Source of the DNA: a candidate division TM6 bacterium RIFCSPHIGHO2_12_FULL_36_22
Lineage (GTDB): Bacteria; Babelota; Babeliae; Babelales; UBA12409
NCBI GenBank assembly: GCA_001771315.1
Contig: METK01000005.1
Span: forward strand, 24,001 to 68,220
Direction: 5' to 3'
Length of the DNA stretch: 44,220 nucleotides
Each line of letters begins with the position of its first letter. The stretch's first letter is position 1. Positions 1 to 7,315 of this stretch are shown one piece after another. The translations under genes and the position numbers were made by a program. The notes beneath the pieces are model-generated. The model did no database searches, was not told the DNA's origin, and saw only the letters and a list, made by a program, of their open reading frames with translations.

Positions 1-278
1 ACCGGAATGAGTAAGCCTCTGGTGTACCAGTTGTTTACCAAAAGCAACGCTGGGTAGCTAGGCTTATAAGAGATAACCGCTGAAAGCATCTAAGCGGGAA
101 ACTCGTCTCAAGATTAGATACCCCGTAGCAATAAAATGAGTTTGAGAACTTCGGTTCGATAACAAGTGGCATTGTTACATAGTAAGACCCCTTGAAGACT
201 ACAAGGTTGATAGGCTGGGTGTGTAAGTGCAGTAATGCATTAAGCTAACCAGTACTAATAGGTCGAGAGTTTTAATCA
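1..278 (+). rRNA. 23S ribosomal RNA, 3' end (partial)
   Basis: This is the last part of the large-subunit rRNA; the gene starts left of the window. The conserved 3' blocks are easy to read: the GGTTGATAGGCTGGGTGTGTAA stretch near 207-228 and AGTACTAATAGGTCGAGAG around 251-269 match the end of bacterial 23S. The exact 3' end is an estimate from that alignment. A spacer of about 110 bases without a tRNA separates it from the 5S gene. Confidence 0.95.
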
Positions 279-387
279 CTCTAATTGATTATTGATATTG
301 TGGTAATTAGTTTTCACAAAGAATAAAAGATATAAACATTCAATCACAAGAAAAATTTATAAGTCGTTCTTATGAACGCATGAAATT

Positions 388-503
388 TTCTGGTGGGTAT
401 AGCTGTAGGGAAACACCCGTTCCCATTCCGAATACGGAAGTAAAGTCTACAGCGTTGATGATACTTGGCTGGAGACGGCCCGGGAAAGTAGATACTGCCA
501 GAT
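388..503 (+). rRNA. 5S ribosomal RNA
   Basis: A complete 5S rRNA of about 116 bases. The closing helix is visible: TCTGGTGG at 389-396 pairs with CTGCCAGA at 495-502. The internal block AACACCCGTTCCCATTCCGAA around 411-431 is the standard 5S loop B/C sequence. It lies directly downstream of 23S, in the usual order, and is followed by a strong terminator, so it closes the rRNA operon. Boundaries are good to a few bases. Confidence 0.95.
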
Positions 504-510
504 TTAATTA

Positions 511-543
511 AAGGACTCGAGAGAAATCTCGGGTCCTTTTTTT
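511..543 (+). terminator. Rho-independent terminator of the rRNA operon
   Basis: AAGGACTCGAG (511-521) pairs with CTCGGGTCCTT (528-538) through 11 pairs including one wobble. The loop is six bases and a run of T follows. It begins eight bases after the 5S end, as expected for the end of an rRNA transcript. Confidence 0.9.
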
Positions 544-658
544 GTGTAATTACAGATGATATTTTTAGTAAAGCTATATAAAATAGATTAATTATATATT
601 TAAGTGTTAAATAAGATTAAGTTTAATTTGCAGTAGCCCTTATTTAAAGGTAGTATAA

Positions 659-686
659 TTGTTTTTTTTATAAATTCAATTATACT
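659..686 (+). promoter_or_regulatory. Putative sigma-70 type promoter for the M48 protease operon
   Basis: TTGTTT at 659-664 and TATACT at 681-686 are separated by 16 bases and lie about 65 bases upstream of the start codon at 752, just after the rRNA terminator. The region is very AT-rich, so such matches can occur by chance. Confidence 0.35.
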
Positions 687-751
687 ATTAATGAACTAAA
701 AATGCTGTAAAATAGGTTGTTTTACATAAACAGAATGCATGAGGAAATAAA

Positions 752-1663
752 ATGAAAAAGTTTCTTAAAAATTTGCTATATATTGCTTTAATAGCAATAG
801 GTTCAGTTTGTGCTGAAACACAGCAAAACGTTTCTATTGAGCAAGAAGCCGAAGAAAAAGAAAATAATGTTTATTTTAAAGAAGCCGCTCAAGTAATAAA
901 ATCAGAGCGATCTCCTATTAATTTACATGATCCTGTTTTTCTTCCAATGGATAATTTTATAAATGCCATGATTAACACTATTGTAGTTAAGGGTGTTAAG
1001 CAAATGATGGTGGCATATGCTTGTACTAATTTTAATTTTTCTTCTGTAACACAAGACAATGCGCCTGAATTATATGCATTCGTTAAAAAGGTATGTATAA
1101 AACTTGGTATTGATATTCCAAAAATATATATTACACATGATTTGAAATTTGTTAATTGTGTTGCTGGCGGTAAAATGATTCTTTTAGGACCGTCATTTTT
1201 GTATAACTCATCTAAAGATAGTGCTGAATTTACTATTGCACATGAGTTAGGACATGTTGCGCAAAAGGTGGAATTAAAAAAAATAACCGCTAGTGTTTTA
1301 ACTTCTATACCTGTCTATATGGCTTATGGTTATTTTTTAAAAACTGAAGGTATCAAAAATTTACTTATTCCTACTCGTGCTATCAAGAAAAAATCTTTAA
1401 TAATAGCAACAGTAATTGTACAAAAATTACTTGCACAAGCTTATTCTCGATCATTAGAATATGATGCTGATAAGAAGGCTTTCAATGTAACAGGTAATTA
1501 TAAAGGGTTACAAGAACTTTGTACATTTATGCAAAAACTAGAAGACGCATGGTTAGCAGAAGGTCAGCCATTAAATGTTCGTATTCATGGTTATATCAAT
1601 AAAATTAAATGGTTGCGTACACATCCAACACCGGCTGATCGTTTACAGGTATTGTCAGCTTAA
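752..1663 (+). CDS. Exported M48-family zinc metalloprotease
   Basis: Predicted zinc-dependent endopeptidase of the M48 (Ste24/HtpX-like) family. A 21-residue signal peptide precedes the mature protein. The zinc site is intact: HELGH at residues 164-168 supplies two histidines and the catalytic glutamate, and SLEYDADKKA (about 234-243) supplies the glutamate ligand and conserved aspartate. HPTPADRL near the C-terminus is also typical of soluble M48 proteins. Hydrophobic stretches around 180-195 and 215-230 may be membrane-associated. A GAGGA ribosome-binding site at 741-745 supports the ATG at 752. It is the first gene of a tight three-gene run. Its length of 303 residues fits secreted or lipoprotein M48 members such as BepA/LoiP-type proteins, so a role in envelope protein quality control is plausible but inferred. 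Confidence 0.85.
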   Translation: MKKFLKNLLYIALIAIGSVCAETQQNVSIEQEAEEKENNVYFKEAAQVIKSERSPINLHDPVFLPMDNFINAMINTIVVKGVKQMMVAYACTNFNFSSVTQDNAPELYAFVKKVCIKLGIDIPKIYITHDLKFVNCVAGGKMILLGPSFLYNSSKDSAEFTIAHELGHVAQKVELKKITASVLTSIPVYMAYGYFLKTEGIKNLLIPTRAIKKKSLIIATVIVQKLLAQAYSRSLEYDADKKAFNVTGNYKGLQELCTFMQKLEDAWLAEGQPLNVRIHGYINKIKWLRTHPTPADRLQVLSA

Positions 1664-1664
1664 A

Positions 1665-2183
1665 ATGTTGTTACAATTGTTAGCGAAAAATATATTAAAG
1701 ATAGTTAGCATAGTTATTGGGATTTTTATGGTAGGCAGCATATGGAGCTTATCTGAAGATACTATTACTGTATATAAAGAAACAGGTTTAATTGTACACA
1801 GTAATAATTTAATAATTGAAGGCTACGCAAATGCAACAGGTTGTAAGTTGAATTGTGTAGCTCCTGAATGTAAAACTTTTAATGACTACGGTAAATTAGT
1901 AGCTACATGGGATTTCAATAGAGGCACTATGGTGCTTAATCAGTTGAAAACAGCCGTTCATGGTAAAGGAATTGGAACAGCTTTGTTTCAAAGTGCTTGT
2001 CTGGCATTAAAACAAATCGGACACAAAAAAATGGAGTGGACGGCAGATCCTTATGTTGCAACTCTAACTCACAGTACGTTGCCACAGCTTATCAAATTTT
2101 ATACCAAAAATGGTGGAACCATGGTACGAGAGAAACTTGATACAGCGGAGTTTGAAATCAATTTTGATCAGAATTTTAATTAA
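1665..2183 (+). CDS. Exported or membrane-anchored GNAT-fold acetyltransferase-like protein
   Basis: A 172-residue protein starting at the ATG one base after the M48 stop; an upstream in-frame extension would overlap the protease gene and is rejected. Residues 8-30 form a hydrophobic signal or anchor. The rest looks like a GNAT N-acetyltransferase: HGKGIGTALF (99-108) fits the acetyl-CoA-binding motif A, followed by an amphipathic helix. QLIKFYTKNGG (141-151) fits motif B, in which a tyrosine often acts as general acid. What is odd is an apparent export signal on a family that needs cytoplasmic acetyl-CoA. The segment could instead be a membrane anchor that leaves the domain in the cytoplasm. 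The substrate is unknown. Confidence 0.65.
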   Translation: MLLQLLAKNILKIVSIVIGIFMVGSIWSLSEDTITVYKETGLIVHSNNLIIEGYANATGCKLNCVAPECKTFNDYGKLVATWDFNRGTMVLNQLKTAVHGKGIGTALFQSACLALKQIGHKKMEWTADPYVATLTHSTLPQLIKFYTKNGGTMVREKLDTAEFEINFDQNFN

Positions 2184-2190
2184 AAAATAT

Positions 2191-2529
2191 ATGAAGTTTA
2201 AATTAATTTTATTAACTTTTTTCTACATTCCACATTTACTTATATCTATACCAGTAGAACAAAAAGAAATTCTCAGACTTACAGTAATAAGTGGCGGTGA
2301 GGGTTTTGTCCCATTTGTTGGTAGTCTAATGTGTCAAGTGCGATCTGATGGCTGGAATAGCAGTATGCCAGAAGTAAATTTTGCGGCACATAGTGCAGGC
2401 TTATTTATAGGTGCCCAATACGTTCGTAGACACTTGAGATGCAATAGAGCAATGACGGCTATGTTGTTTGCATCTAATATGAGTTGTTTAGCTTTAAAAG
2501 TTGGTGATTTGCTACAATCTCGGCCCTAA
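2191..2529 (+). CDS. Small secreted protein, function unknown
   Basis: A 112-residue protein not recognised as any family. The ATG at 2191 is seven bases after the preceding stop and gives a clear signal peptide (MKFKLILLTFFYIPHLLIS), so it is preferred over a start at 2110 inside the GNAT gene. The mature part holds a glycine-rich GGEGFVPFVGS stretch, three cysteines and an arginine-rich RRHLRC segment. Its position makes it the third gene of the M48/GNAT operon. A T-run follows the stop codon but no clear hairpin does. Confidence 0.6.
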   Translation: MKFKLILLTFFYIPHLLISIPVEQKEILRLTVISGGEGFVPFVGSLMCQVRSDGWNSSMPEVNFAAHSAGLFIGAQYVRRHLRCNRAMTAMLFASNMSCLALKVGDLLQSRP

Positions 2530-2584
2530 TTTTTTTTGGTATATTGCCTTAGTTATATGAAAAATTAATGAGCAGTGTTTTTAA

Positions 2585-2782
2585 GAACTTTTATTCATTG
2601 AACAATCTCCTTATGATCTGGATACCCCGTACTTCAGCTCGAATGTATGTTCGTGTGGTTTACAACTTAATGCGGATCTTAATGCTTCTCGAAATATAAA
2701 AAATATATGGTGTAGGGCCAATAGCTATGCATCGGGCCTATTGCAGCAAGTTAATTCCTTAGCTGCAAGCTCCCTCCTTTAG
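2585..2782 (+). pseudogene. C-terminal remnant of a TnpB/OrfB-type (IS200/IS605) protein
   Basis: Reading from 2585 to the stop at 2780-2782 gives about 65 residues. The segment VCSCGLQLNADLNASRNI matches the end of the TnpB zinc ribbon, where a CxxCG pair is followed by a D-x-NA-x-NI helix; here the second CxCG, an ND/ADLNA and SRNI are visible. The stretch RANSYASGLLQQVNSLA resembles the variable tail. There is no start codon, no RuvC part, and the first CxxC knuckle cannot be found upstream, so this is a broken fragment. It is followed by an IS200/605-like right-end hairpin. The 2530-2584 stretch before it holds nothing recognisable. Confidence 0.65.
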
Positions 2783-2882
2783 GGGGAGTCGTTGACTATG
2801 ATACTAACCATGCATTAAAACCGTTAGAATGCTCTACTAAATGGGAATCGGAAAAAGATGATCCTGAAACATTTCCATTTGG
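2761..2882 (+). repeat. 122-bp direct repeat, copy 1 (right-end hairpin plus 3' coding tail)
   Basis: This matches 3946-4067 with six mismatches in 122 bases (about 95 percent). It opens with a hairpin (TCCCTC 2771-2776, loop CTTTA, GGGGGA 2782-2787) of the kind found at the right end of IS200/IS605 elements. After it, one frame stays open to a stop at 2887-2889 and ends with HALKPLECSTKWESEK and then ETFPFGT. The same frame is open in copy 2. This may be the displaced C-terminal tail of TnpB, one frame away from the zinc ribbon, or of another gene that flanked the element. Confidence 0.85.
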
Positions 2883-2907
2883 GACCTGATCTTAAGCTTA
2901 ATAAATA

Positions 2908-3852
2908 TTAATTGGGTGGTGTTGTTTTATAATAGTCCATGAGCTTATGCATAGATTGGATACCGTTACTTGTTTCAGATACATAATCAAATGCTTGAAA
3001 TGGATTGTCAAATTTAACAGGATGTACAGAGCAACAGAATTTTTCTTCAGGAAAAAGTGGGGTTTTTCGTGGAATAACAGGAACGAGACCTTTGACATCT
3101 GCAACTTGAATTAAAATTGAAAGTCTGAGGATATTTTCATCGATAACTCCATTATTATAGTTAACTATGGTCACAAAATTCTGGAGCATTTGAAAAAATT
3201 CAGGTATTTCTATTTTGTTATGCTTAAGGTTGCCAAATTCATAATGCATACCGAGTAGGATAGTAAATATTTGTTGTTCTTGTATTGTAAGGCATAATTC
3301 TTTATAGAGTAAGTTTATATTGAATGGATAAAGTTGCCCGGTTTTCTGATTTATACAAAAACATGTTTCGATATTGGGATCATTGGGCCTTAATAATGGC
3401 TGTGCTGCATATTTAAAACTGATATAAGTATGTTCTTGATGATCTTGGTAATAAATAATTTTCTGTATAGATCCATCATCATTTTTGATTATATCATAAT
3501 GCAATCTGGGATGTGTTTTATCAAATAAATTTTTACGTCCAATTTTTCCAATATCATGCAAAAGTGCGGCTAAACATACCACTTCTTTTTCTCTTATACT
3601 CAAATGAAGCCCTTGTACATATAAAGAGTTGGTTTCAAATAATTCTACCATTGCATAATAAGTCCAGATTGAATGTTCATATATATCACCGGCATGAATA
3701 GATGGGTTTCCTTCTGAGTCAAGCTTATATAACTTCATATTATCCAACAAAGCACTTAATTGTGGTTGCATTGCTAGAGATAGATCAATTGCTGTTGAAC
3801 AACAAACGTAGAAGGTTATAACTAGAAATAGGTATAGTCTTTTTAATATCAT
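2908..3852 (-). CDS. Exported HD-domain phosphohydrolase-like protein
   Basis: A protein of 314 residues from the ATG at 3850-3852. A GTG at 3937-3939 would add 29 residues, but the ATG directly precedes a clean signal peptide (MILKRLYLFLVITFYVCCSTA) and is preferred. The core shows HD-superfamily metal ligands: a histidine in EHSIWTYY (about residue 60), HD in LLHDIGKIGR (about 99-100), and more histidines and aspartates downstream. HD proteins of this kind hydrolyse phosphoesters of nucleotides or cyclic dinucleotides, and the HDIGK signature recalls HD-GYP relatives, though no GYP motif is seen. The substrate is unknown, and export would place it away from cytoplasmic nucleotides. It sits alone on the minus strand between two copies of a 122-bp direct repeat, so it may have arrived with, or been trapped between, mobile-element debris. 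Confidence 0.7.
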   Translation of the reverse strand: MILKRLYLFLVITFYVCCSTAIDLSLAMQPQLSALLDNMKLYKLDSEGNPSIHAGDIYEHSIWTYYAMVELFETNSLYVQGLHLSIREKEVVCLAALLHDIGKIGRKNLFDKTHPRLHYDIIKNDDGSIQKIIYYQDHQEHTYISFKYAAQPLLRPNDPNIETCFCINQKTGQLYPFNINLLYKELCLTIQEQQIFTILLGMHYEFGNLKHNKIEIPEFFQMLQNFVTIVNYNNGVIDENILRLSILIQVADVKGLVPVIPRKTPLFPEEKFCCSVHPVKFDNPFQAFDYVSETSNGIQSMHKLMDYYKTTPPN

Positions 3853-3945
3853 ATTACAATTGTATGTTTTTAAAAAATATAAGTATTTTTTAAGTTTGCT
3901 AGATCTTAAGAAAGAAAGCAATCTTTTGTACTGGTTCACTACATA

Positions 3946-4067
3946 AGCTGCAAGCTCCCTCCTTTAGGGGGAGTCGTTGACTATGATACTAGCCATGCAT
4001 TAAAACCGTTAGAACGTTCTACTAAATGGGAATCGGGAGAAGATGCTCCTGAAACATTTCCATTTGG
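3946..4067 (+). repeat. 122-bp direct repeat, copy 2
   Basis: Near-identical to 2761-2882. It includes the same hairpin (TCCCTC at 3956-3961 and GGGGGA at 3967-3972) and the same reading frame, ending KPLERSTKWESGEDAPE and then TFPFGT with a stop at 4072-4074. Unlike copy 1 it is not preceded by a recognisable TnpB zinc ribbon, and it is followed by a terminator at 4101-4141. No start codon supports an expressed gene here. Confidence 0.85.
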
Positions 4068-4100
4068 TACATAAGATATTTAATCGGTTATTTTAATGAA

Positions 4101-4141
4101 ATAGAGTCAATCACGATAAATGGTTGACTCTATAATTTTTT
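4101..4141 (+). terminator. Rho-independent terminator
   Basis: ATAGAGTCAA (4101-4110) pairs perfectly with TTGACTCTAT (4124-4133) over a 13-base loop, followed by a run of six T. It lies 27 bases after the stop codon of the coding tail in repeat copy 2, which suggests that tail once ended a real gene. Confidence 0.7.
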
Positions 4142-4277
4142 CAAACGACATATTGAAAATAACATTCTTCACACTTACTTATTTTCAAACTCACTGAGAT
4201 ATGTTTCATACTCATAAACAGCAACCATTGAGTTTTAGTAAAAGGATGCTTATATAATTTTGAAAAGGAGGTTTTCT

Positions 4278-4535
4278 ATGAAAATACTCATATCTCTCTT
4301 TGCTATTAGCCTAGTTGTTGTAGAGGTTTTGGCGCTACCGATGCCAATCACTATAGTTTGCAAAAAAGGTGACGACCAAAAGGAATTCCATGTTACTATG
4401 GAGACTTCACAGATGAAAGAAAATTACTTTATACAATATTGTAAGGATAATGCTCCAGGATATAGTTTTACTAAAATGATCTTTCGTGCTCAGCAATGCT
4501 TACCTGGTGATAAACGGTGTGGAGTACAGCCTTAA
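4278..4535 (+). CDS. Small secreted four-cysteine protein, function unknown
   Basis: An 85-residue protein with a hydrophobic signal peptide (about residues 1-19) and a mature domain carrying cysteines at 28, 55, 74 and 81, enough for two disulfides. The last two frame a tight CLPGDKRC loop. The start is decided by a near-perfect Shine-Dalgarno AGGAGG at 4266-4271, six bases before the ATG at 4278; the in-frame TTG at 4260 lies upstream of that site and is rejected. The strong ribosome-binding site, unusual in this window, hints at high expression. It is flanked by a terminator upstream and the convergent msrAB gene downstream. It is not recognised as any family. Confidence 0.65.
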   Translation: MKILISLFAISLVVVEVLALPMPITIVCKKGDDQKEFHVTMETSQMKENYFIQYCKDNAPGYSFTKMIFRAQQCLPGDKRCGVQP

Positions 4536-4705
4536 GGCCTTATGCAATCTGTAAGTGAGTGGCATATTGCAAAATACTGTCTTACTTTTTAAAAGCAACT
4601 TCTGTTTGAGCTGCTTGATGACACGTACCTTTTTCTTTAAGCGCTGTACACCTGAATATGGCTATGGCATTGAATAGCAGCCGTAGGGTGACACCAATAA
4701 TGAGA

Positions 4706-5707
4706 CTATTCCTTTTCCAAATCTTTGACGGGTATAAATTTTAATGCTGCTGAATTTATACAGTAGTGTAGTCCTGTTGGTGCTGGACCACCCTGAAACA
4801 CATGCCCCAAATGTGAATCTGCTTTTTTGCTTCTTACTTCTGTACGAACAGTCTTTAAACTTTTGTCCTCTTTTTTAACTATAGACTCTTCTTTTATAGG
4901 CTTAGTAAAGGCTGGCCAACCAGAATTTGACGTAAACTTGTCTTTTGAGCTAAACAAAGGCTCGCCAGAAACCACATCAACATAAATACCTTCCTCCTTA
5001 TTGTCCCAGTATTTATTTTTGAAAGGAGGTTCGGTCTTGTTTTCTTGCGTTACCGAATATTGTAACGGAGTTAATATTTTTTTTAATTCTTCATCAGATG
5101 GTTTAATATATTCGTTTTTTGTATTTTCCCATACTTTTTTGAAAAATTCATTGCGTCCAGAAGCATTGTGATATTGCTCATATTTGATAGGATTTTTTTT
5201 ATAAAAATCTTTATGGTAATCTTCTGCATCATAAAAAGTAGATGCTTTGATAATCTCTGTTACAATAGGATTTGAAAATTTTCCTGAATTTTCAAGCTGT
5301 TTTTTAGATTGTAAGGCTTCTTCTTTTTGATTTTTGTTAAAATAAAAAATGATAGATTTGTACTGTGGGCCTCTATCTGCAAATTGTCCTTTCTTGTCCG
5401 TAGGATCTATATTCATCCAAAAAAGATCAAGTAACTTTTTGTATGAAACTTTTTTGGGATCATAGGTTATTTTAAAAGCTTCTACGTAACCTTTTTTAGC
5501 ATAATCCTGATAGGTGGGATTTTCACCCGTCCCTCCTGCATAACCTACAACCCCTTTCACTCCATCCAAATTTTCAAAAGCAGCCTGGGAACACCAGAAG
5601 CAACCACCAGCAAATAAGGCTGTTTCGGTTTTGTTTTTTGATAACAACATTATAATACTTACTCCCACAATCAGAAGAAAAAGCCCCAAAAATAAAAACT
5701 GTTTCAA
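4706..5707 (-). CDS. msrAB: Peptide methionine sulfoxide reductase MsrA-MsrB fusion, exported
   Basis: Repairs oxidised methionine, with MsrA reducing the S- and MsrB the R-sulfoxide. Residues 1-23 are a signal or anchor, so it probably acts in the periplasm or envelope. The MsrA domain (about 28-185) has the catalytic cysteine C36 in GGCFWC. The MsrB domain (about 205-325) has [15 protein letters not shown] and the catalytic cysteine C316 in LHYCINS. The two CxxC zinc pairs of many MsrB proteins are absent ([10 protein letters not shown] in place of the first), so this is the zinc-free form. It is the last gene of a minus-strand run, 11 bases after the FAD oxidase stop. Length and order match exported MsrAB fusions of other bacteria. 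Confidence 0.95.
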   Translation of the reverse strand: MKQFLFLGLFLLIVGVSIIMLLSKNKTETALFAGGCFWCSQAAFENLDGVKGVVGYAGGTGENPTYQDYAKKGYVEAFKITYDPKKVSYKKLLDLFWMNIDPTDKKGQFADRGPQYKSIIFYFNKNQKEEALQSKKQLENSGKFSNPIVTEIIKASTFYDAEDYHKDFYKKNPIKYEQYHNASGRNEFFKKVWENTKNEYIKPSDEELKKILTPLQYSVTQENKTEPPFKNKYWDNKEEGIYVDVVSGEPLFSSKDKFTSNSGWPAFTKPIKEESIVKKEDKSLKTVRTEVRSKKADSHLGHVFQGGPAPTGLHYCINSAALKFIPVKDLEKE

Positions 5708-5718
5708 AATTATCCTTA

Positions 5719-7287
5719 TTATTCAGCATATTTGGAATAAAACTCATTCATAAATAACAAGTTTGGATCATACTTTCTTTTAAATGCAAAGAACTTATCA
5801 ATCATTGGATATGAATGCTTAAGTTGATTTCTTGTGTAATATAACTGATATGGCAAGAAGAAAGTACCATTAAGTTTTAAGGTGCTATTGATTAATGCTT
5901 GTGTAAATGTTGTAATTTTTTTTACGTCACTATCATTGCGTTTTTGATTAAAGTAGAGCACTACTGCAACACGTGGAGTTGGTGCATAATTTAAAAATAT
6001 ATCTTCTTTATGAACGATACGAATGGAAACATTAAGAAGATTGATATTATATTGCCTAACAAGCTGTCTGAGAACATTGATAAAATTATCTAAATTTTTG
6101 GCTGGAATAAAGTATTCTTGTAAGATATCAACACTATTTAAGAGTGCATGTTGAAGATACGGAACTGAATCATTCATCAATTCATTACGGGATATAAGAC
6201 ATTTATACTTGAGGATTGGATGTTTACATTGCTGCATAAATCGTTCAATATGTTTTTCTAAAAACCATTTTAAATGACGACCATATTCACGCTTTTTTGC
6301 TAAATTTAGTATTAAACGTTTAAATCGAGTGTGTCTTGCTTGGCCAAGATGGGGGATTTTAGAAGTAAATGTTTGAAATTCATATTGATATAATAATGCA
6401 TCGTTAAGCATAGAGTATGGTGATGTAGATAGATGTGCATAGAAAATACCAATATTTGGATTACCTAATATGTTATTGAGATTCTGAGCTAATAGTGTTG
6501 TTTTTACGAATTTAATTTTTGGCATATATGCAACGTTTTCTGTTAATCCTATCTGGGCATCCAAGATGATGCCAAACAGGCCATAACCACCGAGTACTAA
6601 CTCAAATAATTCAGGGTCGTTGGCTTGTGTTACATTTTTTACAGAACCATCTGCCATCATGATACGAAATGCCAGTACCGTTTGTGCAACAGAACCAGCC
6701 TTATGATCCATACCATGTGCATTAACAGACATTGAACCACCAACGCTAAATATATTTGTTGACTGCATAGCTCGTATAGAAAGATTATAATCATCTACAT
6801 GATCTTGTATGGTTGCCCAAGTAATACCAGATTGTACGTGTGCTATTTTTTTTACATGATCTAAAGAGAGCATTTTATTGTATTTGGTCATGTCTATAAT
6901 GATGCTATCTGGATAGAAGGTTTGTCCCCCCATGCTATGACGTACCGCGGCAATAGATATATGCTTGTCATGAGCACGAGCAAAGTTGATCACTTCTTTA
7001 ATTTGGCTTTCTTTTGTTGGCTGAACAATAGCAAATACATTTGTTTTATTGAGACAGCTGGCATCATCAATAGTATTTTTATCCGGCTGTCCCAAACGCT
7101 CTTTAAGCCTCGCTGTTATATTATCGGTTATTGCACCTTCAATTGCAGGAGGACAGGTATCTTGTGCTGTTGGTTGTTGAATTAATTTTCCTATTTCCTT
7201 AATCCAACGTGGCCATTTAGCTTCTATAGTATCGGAATATACTATTATACTGAGACCAACCAAAATACAATACGTTTTTATTTTCAC
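5719..7287 (-). CDS. Exported FAD-linked oxidase (aldonolactone oxidase-like)
   Basis: A flavoprotein of the FAD_binding_4 / vanillyl-alcohol oxidase superfamily, 522 residues, with a signal peptide of about 23 residues. The FAD domain (about 85-250) shows [20 protein letters not shown], then HVQSGITW and [12 protein letters not shown], the usual diphosphate- and flavin-contacting segments, and [13 protein letters not shown]. The C-terminal half, ending in [18 protein letters not shown], resembles the substrate domain of aldonolactone oxidases (the KFDPxxxF...F ending). The substrate cannot be told from sequence; sugar lactones or related polyols are the nearest guess. The gene starts 28 bases after nrdJ and stops 11 bases before msrAB, so the three are probably co-transcribed. 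Export of an FAD enzyme would require folding outside or a Tat-like route; no twin-arginine motif is seen. Confidence 0.8.
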   Translation of the reverse strand: MKIKTYCILVGLSIIVYSDTIEAKWPRWIKEIGKLIQQPTAQDTCPPAIEGAITDNITARLKERLGQPDKNTIDDASCLNKTNVFAIVQPTKESQIKEVINFARAHDKHISIAAVRHSMGGQTFYPDSIIIDMTKYNKMLSLDHVKKIAHVQSGITWATIQDHVDDYNLSIRAMQSTNIFSVGGSMSVNAHGMDHKAGSVAQTVLAFRIMMADGSVKNVTQANDPELFELVLGGYGLFGIILDAQIGLTENVAYMPKIKFVKTTLLAQNLNNILGNPNIGIFYAHLSTSPYSMLNDALLYQYEFQTFTSKIPHLGQARHTRFKRLILNLAKKREYGRHLKWFLEKHIERFMQQCKHPILKYKCLISRNELMNDSVPYLQHALLNSVDILQEYFIPAKNLDNFINVLRQLVRQYNINLLNVSIRIVHKEDIFLNYAPTPRVAVVLYFNQKRNDSDVKKITTFTQALINSTLKLNGTFFLPYQLYYTRNQLKHSYPMIDKFFAFKRKYDPNLLFMNEFYSKYAE

Positions 7288-7315
7288 TAATTCTCCTAAA
7301 TTTGATTTAGGCTAA

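Noticed and set aside
279-387. tRNA in the 23S-5S spacer
   Set aside because: No cloverleaf or T-loop (GTTCRANYC) consensus can be found in the spacer.
1575-1664. In-frame upstream extension of the GNAT-like gene inside the protease gene
   Set aside because: It would overlap the protease by 89 bases. The ATG at 1665 directly follows the protease stop and begins a hydrophobic segment, the expected arrangement.
2110-2190. Upstream extension of the small secreted protein
   Set aside because: It is an out-of-frame reading of the GNAT gene; the ATG at 2191 opens a clear signal peptide.
2771-2787. Hairpin TCCCTC/GGGGGA as a transcription terminator
   Set aside because: No T-run follows (GTCGTTGAC instead), it recurs with the same flank at 3956-3972, and it sits right after a TnpB-like end, so a mobile-element right end fits better.
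4577-4705. Open minus-strand stretch after msrAB reading LLFNAIAIFRCTALKEKG
   Set aside because: It has no ATG and starts inside the end of msrAB. It could be a gene remnant but nothing supports it further.
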